Below are positions 24,201 to 36,374 of a stretch of 64,000 nt of DNA, piece by piece; within the stretch, counting starts at the first letter, position 1, and each line of letters begins with the position of its first letter. The DNA is from Sapria himalayana (lineage: Eukaryota; Streptophyta; Magnoliopsida; Malpighiales; Rafflesiaceae): positions 1 to 64,000 of the forward strand of contig JAREIK010002435.1 of NCBI GenBank assembly GCA_029783825.1. Reading direction: 5' to 3'. Below the pieces are notes generated by a model. It was not told the DNA's origin. It ran no database searches and worked only from the letters and a program-made list of their open reading frames with translations. Position numbers and translations under genes: made by a program.

Positions 24201-25380
24201 ACAAATATATGAAAATATATATGGAATTACTTTTATTCTCTTTGAGTGATTAAAGATATTTTGATTATTTGACTATTAATATTATTTTTGGGTCTCAATA
24301 ATAATAGACCATAATATCAATTATTATTTTTGTATAAACACACATCTAATAAACATGAGATTTTCATATTTACCCATTTGTGATGAGTGATTAAAAACCA
24401 TCAAATAAAAATTATAATGAGAGCTCATAATTGTATTAATAACAAACTTAAAGATTGATAACTACTTTAATTTAATAATTTGTATATAATAATAATAAGT
24501 TAGCATGTATCTATGAATTAATCATTTGAAATATATTCATGATTATAAAAGATATATAAGACACTTCTCATGAATCCAATTTTCATTCTCTCTTAACCAA
24601 TATTTTTACATATATATTTTAGTTTCTTTCCCCATTTTTTTATGTTGTATAGTTTATTTTTTACAAACTTGACATTTCAAATCATAATATAAAGATGCTT
24701 TTTCACACATAAAACATAATTTAGTCATACATTTGAATCATAAAAAGTATTTCCTAGTTTAAGCCATGGGTTTCTCAAACTAGATTAACACCTCAACTAA
24801 TATTATTATCCCTAAGCTTGGTAGATGCAAGCCCTATAACCAAAAGAGAGGATAGGTATTGATAGAAGGAAGTCAAACATGTCCATAAATTTTTTAGTTC
24901 AACTAACCATAAGCTGTTGTGCATTATGGCTTCATAAAAGTAATACTTAGTCCCATGACAATTATCAAGCTAAAAGATATTTCTTTTACATAGAAATAAA
25001 ATAACATTTGTTGAGGATTGTTCAAAGAATATTTCCTTCTTCCAAATGAGGAGGATTATTCAAAAGAATTTCTCCTTAACCAACTAGTAGTTTTTTGATG
25101 ATGGACAAAAGCAAGATTACAAAATGCACATAATCTGTTCCAATAGCATAGAATAACAATGTACTCTAATAGTGTAAATAAGTTGATAACCTGGTGACAA
25201 ATATCTGATCATTTGCTGGACAGAGCAATACTTCTCAATTTTCTTTTTGCTGACGAGAGATCTGATTACTAGTAGCCATCCAATTGGGCATGGTGAAAAG
25301 CTTCCAGCACCAAAGAAATTAATTTTTATGGTCATAGTTTTTTCTAAAAAAAAAGTAAAAAAACTTACACATACAAAACT
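21211..25380. other. AT-rich DNA without recognisable genes
   Basis: Long, very AT-rich stretch. Open frames (for example 24021-24212 plus and 25117-25335 minus) show no domain I recognise. The 24750-25450 part is less AT-rich and may hold a decayed gene or element fragment, but I cannot name it. Confidence 0.5.
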
Positions 25381-25546
25381 AAATAAAGGTCATACACACT
25401 ACACAAGGCTCTGGCTTAGTATGGAGTCTGAGAGAATTCCAATATATTAACAAGCTTATCTCCAAGATTTAGAAAAGTTATCTTATAAACCTCGAACCCG
25501 AGACCTAACACCCTTGGATGAACATATTTATCATCACACCAAGGCA
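25381..25546 (-). mobile_element. Candidate tRNA-derived SINE
   Basis: On the minus strand it starts CCTTGGTGTGATGATAAAT (A-box-like region), continues GGTCTCGGGTTCGAGG (B-box core GGTTCGAGG at 25490-25498), and ends CAGAGCCTTGTGTAGTG followed by a pyrimidine/T-rich tail. This order and the 3' block (related to CCTCGTGCACTGGG) are typical of plant tRNA-derived SINEs of about 170 bp. No target-site duplication was identified. Confidence 0.6.
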
Positions 25547-25555
25547 CACATATAT

Positions 25556-26455
25556 TAAATAGAGTATATATAATTATATATAATCTATATATTAAATATA
25601 TGTTGTTAATTATATATTTAAATATAGTTATGTATAATGTTTTTATTGTTATGCATATGTAAAAAACAATTAATTATAATTACATGTTCTTATCCTATAG
25701 TATAGTTTGTTTATAATAGAGTTATATATAATTATGTTTACTTATACATATAGTTATAAATATGTTTGTAGTTAAAATATAGTTATATATACCATTTTTA
25801 TAGTTATACATATTGTAAAATACAATTATATATAGTTATATATTATTATAAATATAGTATATTTTGTTAGAAATATAGTTATATAGAATTATACATATAG
25901 TTATAATTATTATATAGTTAAAAAAATAGTTATATATAGTTAAATATAGTTAGAAAAATAGTTATACATATAGTTATAAATATAGTTATAAAAATAGTTT
26001 ACATAGTTACAAATATAGTTAAATATATTATAAAGTGTTTTATCTAGTTATAGATATATTTATAAATAGGTATACCTATATAGTTAAACATATAGTTATA
26101 TATATGTTGTTATAAGTTTTAATTATAATTATAGTTACATGTGTGATTGCACACAGTCATACATATAGTTATAAATGTAGTTATGCATGTTGTAGATGTA
26201 GTTATATAAAGATTTTCATGTAATTATATAAATTTAGACATATAGTTATGTATAGGCAAAGATGTAGATAAATACATTTATATATAGTTATACGTTGATA
26301 TACATATTGTCAAATACATTATATATAGTTATATATATGTATATATGTATGTATGTATGTATGTATATTAAATATATGTTATTATATTAATATATAGTTA
26401 TGAATACTATTTTTATAGTTATACATATAGTAAAATATACTTATATATATTTATG
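25556..26455 (-). repeat. Second block of TATAGTTATA-type AT-rich repeats
   Basis: About 900 bp of ATAGTTATACATATAGTTAT-like sequence in the same orientation as the right inverted-repeat arm. It includes a short (TATG)n run near 26340-26365. It is probably a displaced copy of the same repeat family. Confidence 0.8.
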
Positions 26456-27104
26456 TGTTATTAATCTTGGGATCATCATATTTACATAAATTATTATCTA
26501 AATATTAATAAGTTGTTATATACACACTGCTCACCACAAACACAAACATCCATTTTGTGATTAACATCCAAACCACAAGATTGTCAGAGTGGCAAAAAAC
26601 ATGTATATCATGTCTGCATACCTACTGTGCAACATCAACATCCACACAATGAGAACGTAATATATCACACATGCATGAAGTATATATACACATCATTGTA
26701 TATAAGCAATCCAAGCATACCATAGTGATAAATGAATTTTGTACTTGTAATGATTTACCACGAACATCTAGAATAATATTGCGTTCATAAGAAGGATCTA
26801 CAGAAATTTATATAATTGTGGTAATAACTTCACTATACATGATATCATACATACACAAAGATCTATTATTTAATTTTGAAATTTATATAATTGTGGTAAC
26901 AGTTAGGGTAGAAGAAGAATTTTGAAATAACAAACCACAAACTCAAAACACACTCTCACATTAAGATAATAGATGAAGAGTTTGGGTTGAAAGCTACCTC
27001 AAATCAAAAAGAAACTCATGACTGAAGAAATTCTCACTCACTCTTTTATTAGGTTTTGATGTATCTATGTCGAGAGAGAGAGAGAGAGAGAGAGAGGCAG
27101 ACAG
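26456..27104. other. Unique stretch between the AT repeats and LINE-B
   Basis: Less repetitive sequence with no gene I recognise. GAAATTTATATAATTGTGGT occurs twice (about 26811 and 26878). A perfect (GA)n run at 27072-27096 lies next to the point where LINE-B coding similarity stops. Confidence 0.5.
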
Positions 27105-27965
27105 TAGAGGACTAAGAGCATCTCCAATGATTTTAATAATGTTTTTAAATTTTTTTGTGTTCCAATTCGATAAACATGATCTTAGTCTATATAATTTACC
27201 TGAGAAATTCTTTGCTGTATTACCTATAAGTGGGGACTTCCGCGACTCTTTGATCGTGTCCAAAAATTCTTCGTCTAAGCACCACATAATTTGAAAATTA
27301 AATGATGATCTATTCATTTTTTTGAGGGGTGATAAGTTAAGGATTATGATCTGAGCAAGTCTTGTTAAAGTGTTTAATGCCTATATTACCAGAAGTGTCC
27401 ATCCACTTTGAGTTGAGGAGACTCTTGTCTAGTCTTGACCAGATGACTCCTTTCTTTTTGTGGTTATTTCTCCATGTGTATTTTGACCCTAGGAAGTCTT
27501 CTTCTAATAATTTGGTCTTAGTTATCACCTTATTGAATTGATCACTAGCTTGTGTATTTATTGGTCTACCTCTTTTTTCTCCGATGAATTCTTTATAGTG
27601 TTGAAGTCTCCTCTTATTATCCATGGAAAATTCTTATTTGATATTTCCTCCATTTTTTTACATATCTCTTTTCTTTTATTTCTCACGTTACTAGCATATA
27701 CGATTGAGATAAGTCTACCGATGTTTTAACCTAAACTAAGGTTAATGATTTGAACTTTTTCTTCTATTAAAGTTATATCCAAGTTATTCCACATAACCTA
27801 AATTTTACTAATTTTTTTAGAAATAGCATTTTTATATCCTAACTTTTTTTTGAAGCTTTCTAATTGATCTATACCCACCATAGGTTCAAAAATCATTAAT
27901 AAAAAGATTTTATGATTTTTATAATTTTAATTAATATATTTAGGGAGGGGGAGTTAGTTATACTC
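27105..27965 (-). pseudogene. LINE-B ORF2 fragment: AP-type endonuclease
   Basis: This is the nicking domain of a plant L1. Visible motifs, in order on the minus strand, are SPSLNILIKI..IFEPMVG (catalytic Glu, near 27880), PWIIRGDFNTI (near 27610), SKYTWRNN, WSRLDKSLLNSKW and CSDHNP (near 27345). All core acidic and histidine residues that I can check are kept, although stops occur, for example after SKKISKI. The coding similarity fades after SNWNTKKFKNIIK at about 27120, where LINE-A continues into the linker before RT. Confidence 0.8.
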
Positions 27966-28544
27966 AGAATAATCTAGAATAAATATTTATGCATTATTAA
28001 CCAATTTTGATTGAGCCCTTCTTTTATTTTTTAATTCAATAGTTTTAATCAAGTGTTTTTGTTTGTTTCTTGTTTTTTTATGTGATAAGGTTGGGTTTTA
28101 ACAAGATTCCCTACTTTAAATATTTATCCATTTGTAAGCTTATAATTTTTAAAATCATCTAGTGCATTATCTCTATTTCCTATCTCCATTCTTCTTTTTC
28201 AATTTATATATCAACTATGGAATGATTTTCCTTGAGGGTTTATATTTTAGTTATTACATTATTATAGTTTTTTATTGATTCAAGGTTTGAAGCAAAATTC
28301 GATCCAGTGAACCAACTCTCTGAGTTTTCTTTCTGCTTATGGTTATTTTAACATTCCTAGTTCTGATAACTAATTCCTCTATTCTGCTATAATAAGTCTA
28401 ATTCTTTCTTTTTCTATTATATTTTTGTTTTGGGAAGCATTTTTTTTGAGAATCTATTGTTTGTATAGTGTTCTATTCATCCTCCTCATTAGTTTCCTCC
28501 TCTCTAGCTAGCACTTTTCTAACCTAAATCTTATGTTCTACACT

Positions 28545-28662
28545 TTATTTATTTACAATGAAATTTTCTAAGTTATGTCCTCTCTTTTTGCATTGATTGC
28601 AATAACTAGGCAAGGCATCAGAATTAATAGGTAGCTAGAAACCTTAATTTTCAATCTAACTA
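28545..28662 (-). pseudogene. LINE-B ORF1 fragment: degenerate CCHC zinc knuckle
   Basis: Reads ALPSYCNQCKKRGHNLENF on the minus strand: C-x2-C-x4-H-x4 is present but the fourth zinc ligand is Phe instead of Cys (TTT in place of TGT). It ends soon after in a stop. Upstream on the minus strand, SDIENKGF-like sequence runs straight into the array at about 28675, so the DUF4283-like part is missing. Confidence 0.7.
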
Positions 28663-28675
28663 ATCCATAACTTCT

Positions 28676-31600
28676 TATTATTCTTATTGTTCTTATTCTT
28701 CTTATTCTTCTTATTTTTGTTATTTTTACTATTCTTTTTATTTTTCTTATTCTTTTTATTATTCTTATTATTTTATTCTTCTTATGCTTTTTATTCTTTT
28801 TATTCTTCTTATTCATCTTTTCCTCTTATTCTTATTATTCTTATTATTCTTCTTATTATTCTTATTCTTCTTATTATTCTTATTGTTTTTATTCCTCTTA
28901 TTCTTTTTTTCTCTTTATTCTTCTTATTATTCTTATTCTTCTTTTTATTTTTAGTTGTCTTATTCTTGGTATTATTAGTATTCTTCTATTTCTTCTTATT
29001 TTCTTATTTTTCTTATTATTTTTATTCTTCAAATTCTTCATATTATTCCTATTCTTATTATTCTTATTTCTTCTAAATCTTCTTATAATTTTTATTCTTC
29101 CTATTCTTATTATTCTTAAATTCTTATTTTTCTTCATATTCTTCTTATTCTTCTAATTTCTTATTATTCTTATTATTCAACTTATTCTTCTTATTCAATT
29201 TATTCTACTTATTCTTCTTATTTTTTTTATTCTTCTTGTTCTACATATTCTACTTATTAATTTTATTCTATTAATTAATCTTATTCTTCTTAATCATCTT
29301 TTTTTTCTTATTCTTCTTATTCTTCAAATTCTTCTAATTCTTCACATTCTTCACATTCTTTGTATTCATCTTATTGTTATTATACTTGTTTTTTTTTATT
29401 ATTCTTATTATTCTTATTCTTCTTATGCTTTTTATTCTTCTTATTCTTTATATTCTTCTTATTAATCTTATTCTTCTTATTCTTTTTATTCTACTTATTG
29501 TTTATATTCTTCTTATTCTTCTTATTATTCTTATTCTTTTTATTCTTCTTATTCTTCTTATTTTTATAATTCTTCTTATTCTTCATATTCATATTATTTT
29601 CTTTTCTTCTTATACTTGTTAATATTCTTATTTTTCTTATACTTCTTATTCTTTATTCTTCATCTTCTTCTTATTCTTATTATTCTTTTTATTTTTCATA
29701 TTCTTTATTTTATTTTTTTTATTCTTCTTATATTTCTTACTATTCTTACATTTCTCTCTGCCGTCGTGATAGATTGCAGGTTTTTTGGATAAAGAGAAGA
29801 CGGTGCTAAAGGCTAAAGATTTGGGTAAGATAGTTCTTCATATTCAACTAATTCTTCTTATTCTTCTAATTCTTATCTTTCTTATTCTTTGTATTCATCT
29901 TATACTAGTTATTCTTCTTATTCTTCTTTTCTTATTTTTATTCATATTTTTTTTATAATTCTTACTCTTCTTATTCTTCTAGTTCTTCATATTCTTCTTA
30001 TTCTTCTTATTCTTCATATTCTTCATATTCTTCATATTCTTCATATTCTTCATTTTCTTATTCTTATTATTATTCTTATTATTCTTATTATTCTTTTTAT
30101 TATTCATATTCTTCTTATTCTTAAAATTCTTTTTTTATTATTCTTATTCTATTATTCGTCTTTTCTTATTTTCTTCTTTTTATTATTATTGTTTTTATTC
30201 TTCTTATTCTTTTTATTCTTCTTATTCTTCTTATTTTACTTATTCTTCATATTTTTCTTATTTTTTTATTCTTTTTATTCTTATTGTTCTTCTTATTCTT
30301 CTTATTTAGATTATTCTTGTAATTCTTCTTAATCTTCTTATTTAGATTATTCATGTAATTCTTCTAATTCTTATTCTTTTATTCTTCTTATTCTTCTTAT
30401 TCTTCTTATTCTTTTTATTCTTCTTATTCAACTTATTCTTTTTTTATTCTTATTCTTCTTATTACTTTTATTCTACTTATTATTATTATTCTTTTTATTC
30501 TTATTTTTTATTTATTATTCTTATTCTTCTTTTTTCGAGTTATTCGTGTTTTTCTTCTTATTCTTTTTATTCTTCTTATTCATCATATTCTTCATATTCT
30601 TCTTTTTCTTCTTATACTTATTATTCTTCTTATTCTAATTATTCTTCTTATTCTTGTTTTTTTCTTATTCTTCTTATTCTTCTTATACTTTTATTCTTCT
30701 TATTCTTCTTATACTTTTATTCTTCTTATTCTTCTTATTTATCTTATTTTTTTATTTTTTTTATTCTTCTTTTCTTCTTATTCTTTTTAATCTACTTATT
30801 AAAGTTATTCTTATCAATTTTCTTATTCTCATTATTTTTCTTATTCTTCTTATTCTTCTTATTCAACTTATTATTCTTATTATTCTGATTCTTCTTATTC
30901 TTATTCTGCTTATTCTTTTTATTTATTTTATTTTGTTATTCTTGTTATTCTGCTTATTTTTATTATTCTTCGGATTCATCTTTATCTTCTTATTCTTCTT
31001 ATTCATCTCATTCTTCTTATTTTTCTTATTCTTATATTTCATGTTATTCTTTTTATTCTTGATATTCTTATCTTCATATCATTTTTATTCTTCTTAATCA
31101 TCACATTCTAATTATTCTTCTTTTTCTAATTATTCTTCTTATTCTTTTTATTCTTCTTATTCTTCCTTTTATTATTATTCTTCTTATTTACTTATTGTTT
31201 TTATTCTTAATATTTTACTTATTCTTAATATTCTTCTTATTCATTTATTTTCACATTATTCTTATTCTTTATATTTTTCTTATACTTCTTATTCTTCTTA
31301 TTCTTCTTATTCTTCTTATTCTACTATTCTTCTTATTCTTCTTATTCTTCTTATTCTTTTTTATTCTTCTTATTCTTCTTATTCTTCTTATTCTTTTTTT
31401 CTTCTTATTCTTCTTATTCTTCTTATTCTTTTTATTCTTCTTATTCTCCTTATTTTTATTATTCTTTTATTCTTCTTATTTTTCTTATTATTCTTATTCT
31501 TTTTATTCTTCTTATTCTTTTTATTGTTCTATTTATTCTTATTCTTTTTAATCTTATTAATTTTCTTATTATTCTTATTCTTTTTATTCTTATTATTTTT

Positions 31601-33089
31601 CTTCTTCATCTTATTATTCTTTTTCGAGTTATTCTTGTAATTCTTATTAATCTTTTTATAATTCTTTATCTTTTTATTCTTTTATGCTTCTTATTCATCT
31701 TATTGTTTATTTTCTTTTTATTCTTCTTATTCATCATATTCTTCTTATTCTTTGTATTCTTCTTTTTTTATTCTTCTTATTCTTATTATTTTTCTTATTC
31801 TTCTTATTTTTCTTATTCTTCTTATTCTTCTTATTCTTCTTATTCTTCTTATTCTTCTCATTTTTCTTTTTCTTCTTATTCCTCTCAGTCTTCTTACTTT
31901 ATTATTCATTTTATTCTTCTTATACTTCTTATTCTTCTTATACTTCTTATTCTTCTTATTCATCTTATTTTTTTTATTCATCTTATTATTCTTTTTCGTA
32001 TTATTCTTGTAATTCTTATTATTCCTTTTATACTTATTAATCTTCTTTTTCTTTTTATGCTTCTTATTCTTCTTATTCTTCATATTCTTCTTTTTATTCT
32101 TAAATCTTCTTATTTTTTTCATTCTTCTTATTTTCGTATTATTCTTATTCTTCTTATTCTTCTCATTTTTCTTATTCTTCTTATTCTTTTTATTCTTCTT
32201 AACTTCTTAATCTTCTAGTCTTCTTTTTCTTATTTTTGTTTTTATTCTTATTATTTTATTATTCTTCGTTATTCTTCTTATTCATCTTATTCAATTATTA
32301 TTCTAAATATCATATCATCATATTTGCTTCTTATCTGTCTATTCCTCTTATTCTCTTATTCTTATTATTCTTCTTATTCTTATTATTCTTCTTAGTCTTC
32401 CTATTCTTTTTATTCTTCTTATCCTGCGTACTCTTATTATTCTATTTATGTCTATTTATTCTATTTATTCTTTTTATTCTTCTATAATTTGTTATTCTTC
32501 ATATTTTTCTTATTTTTTTTATTTTCTTATATTTTTGTTATTCTTCTTATTATTCTCATTATTTTTATTCTTCTTATTCTTGTTATTTTTAATATTCTTT
32601 ATTATTCTTCTTATTCTTCTTATTCTTCTTATTTTCCTTTTCTTCTTTTTCTTCTTATTCTTCGTATTCTTCTTATTCTTCTTATTAATCTTATTCTTCA
32701 TATTCTTCTTATATTTTTTATTCTTCTTATTCTTCTTCTTATTCTTCTTATTCTTTTTATTCTTATTATTTTATTTATTCTTATTTTTCTACTAATTTTT
32801 ATTATATTTCTTATTCTTTTTATCCGTCATATTCTTTTTATTCATCTTATTCATTTATTCTTCTTATTCTTAATTTTCTTATTTTTCGTATTCCTCTTAT
32901 ACTTATTTTTCTTATTTATCTTATTCTTCTTTGTTTTTCGATATTCTTATTCTTTTTAATCTTATTATTATTATTATTATTATTATTATTCTTCTTCTTA
33001 TTCTTCCAATTCTTCTTTTTTTTTCATATTCTTCATATTCTTCTATGTTTTCTAATTCTGTTTATTCTACTTATTCTTCTTATTCTCCT
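28676..33089. repeat. Expanded 9-bp T/C-rich array, array 3
   Basis: About 4.4 kb of (TTATTCTTC)n-type sequence with local near-perfect runs (for example 31290-31440 and 31790-31860). It is interrupted once by an unrelated island of about 90 bp (29757-29845). It lies between the broken 5' side of LINE-B and the left edge of the CACTA-2 segment. Confidence 0.92.
29757..29845. other. Non-repetitive ~90-bp island inside array 3
   Basis: The only normal-complexity sequence within 4.4 kb of array. On the plus strand it has an open frame reading IAGFLDKEKTVLKAKDLGK before it merges into array. No family is recognised. It could be a scrap of a LINE 5' region or a gene fragment carried into the array. 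Confidence 0.5.
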
Positions 33090-34290
33090 CACACGACATG
33101 AAAATGCCTTTATAGCTAGGAAAATTTCATTAGCTATATTGGCTTTATCCGTCGCTAAAATATATTAATGATCGATAAACGATTGATTAATGATGAAAAT
33201 TATCTCAATATAAAGTGCTCGTCACAAATTATTAAAAAAAAATTACCTAGCTAATCTTTTAATCACGAAAATTCTCAGCTATTTATTTTTTCCTTGCTCA
33301 TTTTGTTCGTAATTAAGAGTTACACCAACTTCCCTTTCTAAATTAGCGGGGAAAATATCTCTCGCTATTTTAATTTAAAAACTATTTATATATATATTTT
33401 TTCCAAAAATTTGATTACATATTATTTAAAATTTTTATTTTAAATTGAATAAAAAATATAATATAAACCATAATTTATAATTTACAAAATTAAAAATAGT
33501 TAATAAATTATTGTTATTCAATATGTTACATAGTTAAAACAAAAACATAACATAGTTATATATGTTTCTGCTTTTTTTTAACATTCTTTTTCTTGTCGCT
33601 CTATCACACAATAAATTGGATTGGTCATCTTTTCTTCTTCATCAATATATGTAAAGAAAATGTATAAACTATAATCTATCTATGAAATTGATGTTGCTTT
33701 CTCTCCCCCAGCTCATCTAGTCACCATCTTTCTGTTGCGACAAATTTCTCTATGCAAACGACTTTGATCACATCTCAGATTCGTTGGGCAGACTCACCTT
33801 GTAAGATATGAATCTGAGCTTGTTATGTTATAATTCAATCACATCACTCTCATTAAACCACATTTCTTATAATAAAGCAAAAATACAGTCATACAATACA
33901 ATCAAACATAAAATCACACCAACTCACATCAATCCCTAATGCATTTGTTCTCTACTATCTATGATCCTTAACCATGCTTATATGCACGGATGGACATGTA
34001 TAACTATGCAAAATATCAACATGTCACATGTTTAATGCAAGTGTAAAGAAATTTAAACATTTTAATAATAATAGAAAGTGGATTCGTAATTTCACAAGGG
34101 AATTGAAAATATAATCTTTCGTTGCTATGACCGGTACTTGTAACGAGTTTTAGAAAGTGGATTCGCAATTTCTAGCTCATGAATTAAACACTAACTTATA
34201 TATAACTTGGTAGCTCACTGAAACAGTACTAGTGCAGAAAACACATCCTCAAAATGATCAAATACAAAATCAAATGATTCAAATAGATTA
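33090..34290. other. Left subterminal region of CACTA-2, no gene seen
   Basis: AT-rich. The first 250 bases carry TAGCTAGG, CCGTCGCTAAA and CCTAGCTAATC motifs of the CACTA family; nothing else is recognisable. A short duplication (TTTAGAAAGTGGATTCG, near 34073 and 34150) is present. Confidence 0.55.
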
Positions 34291-34469
34291 TTAAGTTATA
34301 GTTCATCTTTGGAATCATCACCATGCACTTCATCTGCCACCTTGCTAGGGTTTGTTTTGGTTTCTAGTTTAGGAACCATTTTTTAGTAGTATCATCCTTA
34401 ACAATAGCATCAGGAATGATGTCGAAGCTAGACTACATGAAATTATATATTTGAGAAGCAATCCTTTAG

Positions 34470-34870
34470 GATCATCAAGGTTGAAACATCTCTCCTTTAA
34501 TGCAGTCTAGTACATTAGCTTGGCTATTTGCCCAAAAATAGTTTGGCAGCAGGAGCATTGGAGGTAAAGATCATGCAAGCCCAATATATATATCAACCCA
34601 CTTGTATCCCATCACAAGATTTTTGTTCCCAAAAGATGATGACAATATCCTTGATTATGTGAATGAAGATGGGATCTTGGTTGAATCTGCAAGGCATGAT
34701 TGATGCAGATGGAATAAGAAATGAAATTGAAAACCAAGACAAGGGTGTCGGTAGTTCTTGGGCTTTGAAAGCACGCAAGAGAAAGAAAGGTAAAGGGAGC
34801 AAAAAAGGAGATGTTGCAGGTGGATAACAAAAGAGGTAGAAGAGGAATGAGATTCCAATCAAAATAGTGA
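34470..34870 (+). other. Possible coding remnant, unrecognised
   Basis: Plus-strand frames look protein-like in two adjacent pieces: DDDNILDYVNEDGILVESA (about 34636-34694) and, after a break, IENQDKGVGSSWALKARKRK with a basic lysine-rich tail (about 34725-34800). I cannot assign a family. If real, it is a fourth captured gene piece and the only one on the plus strand. Overlapping minus-strand ORFs at 34593-34862 are low-complexity shadows. Confidence 0.25.
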
Positions 34871-34924
34871 AGGTAGCTCGTGTCAGGATAAGATTCTAAA
34901 GAACAAAGGCATATAAATTGAAAT

Positions 34925-35876
34925 ATAACTCGTTAACTTCAAAGCCCCATGGCTTGTAGATAGTTTATCAGTAGGCAACTCAGAAATAGGAATTGATATA
35001 TTTTCTAATGCCTTCCTTACAATATAGTGACTCACAAGAATACTTACGGTCTACACAATGTTGAGCAGAGAACACCATCATTGTCTACACAGATAACACA
35101 TCAAGATAAAAAAATATAAAATTAAAAAGCACATAGCTTCATTGCACTAATGAGTTATGCAATTCCTCCTCAAGTAGATGGGGAGGCCATTGATGTTCCA
35201 TTCATCAGCATGTACTTTTAGAGAGTCCATCTGGGCACTGGAGCCATGACACCACTATGAGCACTTATGCTGACCCCAACATCACCATCAACCATTGGCC
35301 CTCTGCTCAACTTGTATCCAGCTTCAATTGTTAATAGCTATAGCTCATACTTCAATAACATAATCAACAAAATGACTATAATCTAGAACTAAAGTGGGCT
35401 CTCCATAGCTCATATTGATGAGATCACATTTATGCTGCATAAAAGTAAGTGTTTTCACCATGTGACTTATCTAGAGTAAATAAGAGTGACTAATAAAAAT
35501 ATTTGACCTCCACTATAGCTATCATGGACTGTGTCAATATTTACATTGACCCCAAGCATGAGTCTCCAATCTTGCATGTTACTTTTTGTGCTTCAGGTGC
35601 AACTCCATTGAGCAACTACTCCTTAAATTGAAGAGCGAGATAAAAATGTAAAAACACCATGAAGGAATAAACCAATAGCAGCAGACAAGTGTGATATCTA
35701 TGAGTGGAAAGCAACAGCAATAGGAGCAACATGTGTACCATGAGCAGACAAGTGTGATATCTATGAGTGGAAAGCAACAGCAATAGGAGCAACATGTGTA
35801 CCATGAGCAGAGGAATCAGTTATGATGATTAGAGTATTTTCCTCGTCATAAATATTAAGAGCAAATGTACAAACAT
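34925..35876 (-). pseudogene. TPP2: Captured fragment of tripeptidyl peptidase II (subtilisin-like), broken
   Basis: TPP II is a giant cytosolic serine peptidase of the subtilisin family. Exon-like pieces appear in the correct order on the minus strand: NIYDEEN..TDSSAHGTHVAPIAVAF (catalytic His, about 35750-35876), LLNGVAPEAQKVTCKIGDSC (about 35550-35610), HKCDLINMSYGEPT (about 35380-35435), GPMVDGDVGVSISA..APVPRWTL (about 35215-35305), LMNGTSMASPS with the catalytic Ser (about 35165-35200), and YIVRKALEN..DKLST (about 34940-35030). An acceptor-like TTTTATGCAG precedes HKCDL, so introns are kept and the capture was from DNA. Stops interrupt several pieces, about 60 codons including the usual SAGN oxyanion region are missing, and 63 bp around the catalytic His are duplicated in tandem. 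Confidence 0.82.
35682..35807. repeat. 63-bp tandem duplication (2 copies) in the TPP2 fragment
   Basis: Two apparently identical 63-bp copies (35682-35744 and 35745-35807). On the minus strand each encodes SAHGTHVAPIAVAFHS, so the catalytic His block of the TPP2 relic is doubled in frame. The third partial copy stops after CAGA. Confidence 0.95.
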
Positions 35877-36260
35877 CTAGCTTGCTAATTATTACAAATT
35901 TTCTTTTCTCCCTGAAAGTGTAATTCAAATCACATCACAACACAACCCAATGATGTCCATCGGTAGGAAAACTAGGCACTAATAATCAAGAAACAAAGAA
36001 CATACGTAGCTAATTGCTATATCTATTCTATGGATCACAATAAAAAGCTTTAAAAAAGCAATGCACTTTAAGATATATGATGCGAAACTTCAAAAGAAGC
36101 AAAACTAGAAAAAAAATGGTAGTTTATAAATATTGCCTTTCATATTGTTAGCGTTTATATTTTTTAAATTTTCTAATTAAAAATTTATTATAATGAGTTT
36201 GTATGAGTTTTATATGAGTTTACTTTTAACATGAAATCAAATGAAGAGGTGTGAGCGTGT

Positions 36261-36374
36261 AATAATAGGGTAACACATTATGTAGCAGTCTGGCGTGCAA
36301 TAATAGGGTGACACATCTTATGGAAATCTGGCATACAATAATAGGGTGACACATCATGTGGAAGTCTAGCATGC
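36261..36374. repeat. 38-bp tandem repeat, 3 copies
   Basis: Units start at 36261, 36299 and 36337 with AATAATAGGGTRACACATC and end in a CTGGCRTGC-like motif. The downstream sequence to about 36620 continues as loose GTGTG- and ATGTG-rich degenerate repeats. It lies between the TPP2 and EDR2-like relics. Confidence 0.85.

Larger units (their letters stand above)
27105..28675 (-). mobile_element. LINE-B: internal fragment (end of ORF1 plus endonuclease), minus strand
   Basis: Contains the ORF1 zinc-knuckle region (about 28555-28650) and an endonuclease domain (27105-27960). It is cut within ORF1 at the array junction near 28675. It lacks all of reverse transcriptase, zf-RVT, RNase H and the 3' UTR on the left side, where it meets unrelated DNA at a (GA)n run. 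The order and orientation match LINE-A and LINE-D. It may be the remainder of the LINE whose 3' tip survives at 11191-11204. Confidence 0.82.

Noticed and set aside
27105..27125. AAGAGCATCTCCAATG as a MITE end
   Set aside because: This motif is common near plant MITEs, but here it sits at the edge of LINE-B coding similarity and no inverted partner was found.
34593..34862. Three overlapping minus-strand ORFs in CACTA-2
   Set aside because: They lie in different frames over the same bases, lack motifs, and conflict with the more protein-like plus-strand reading.
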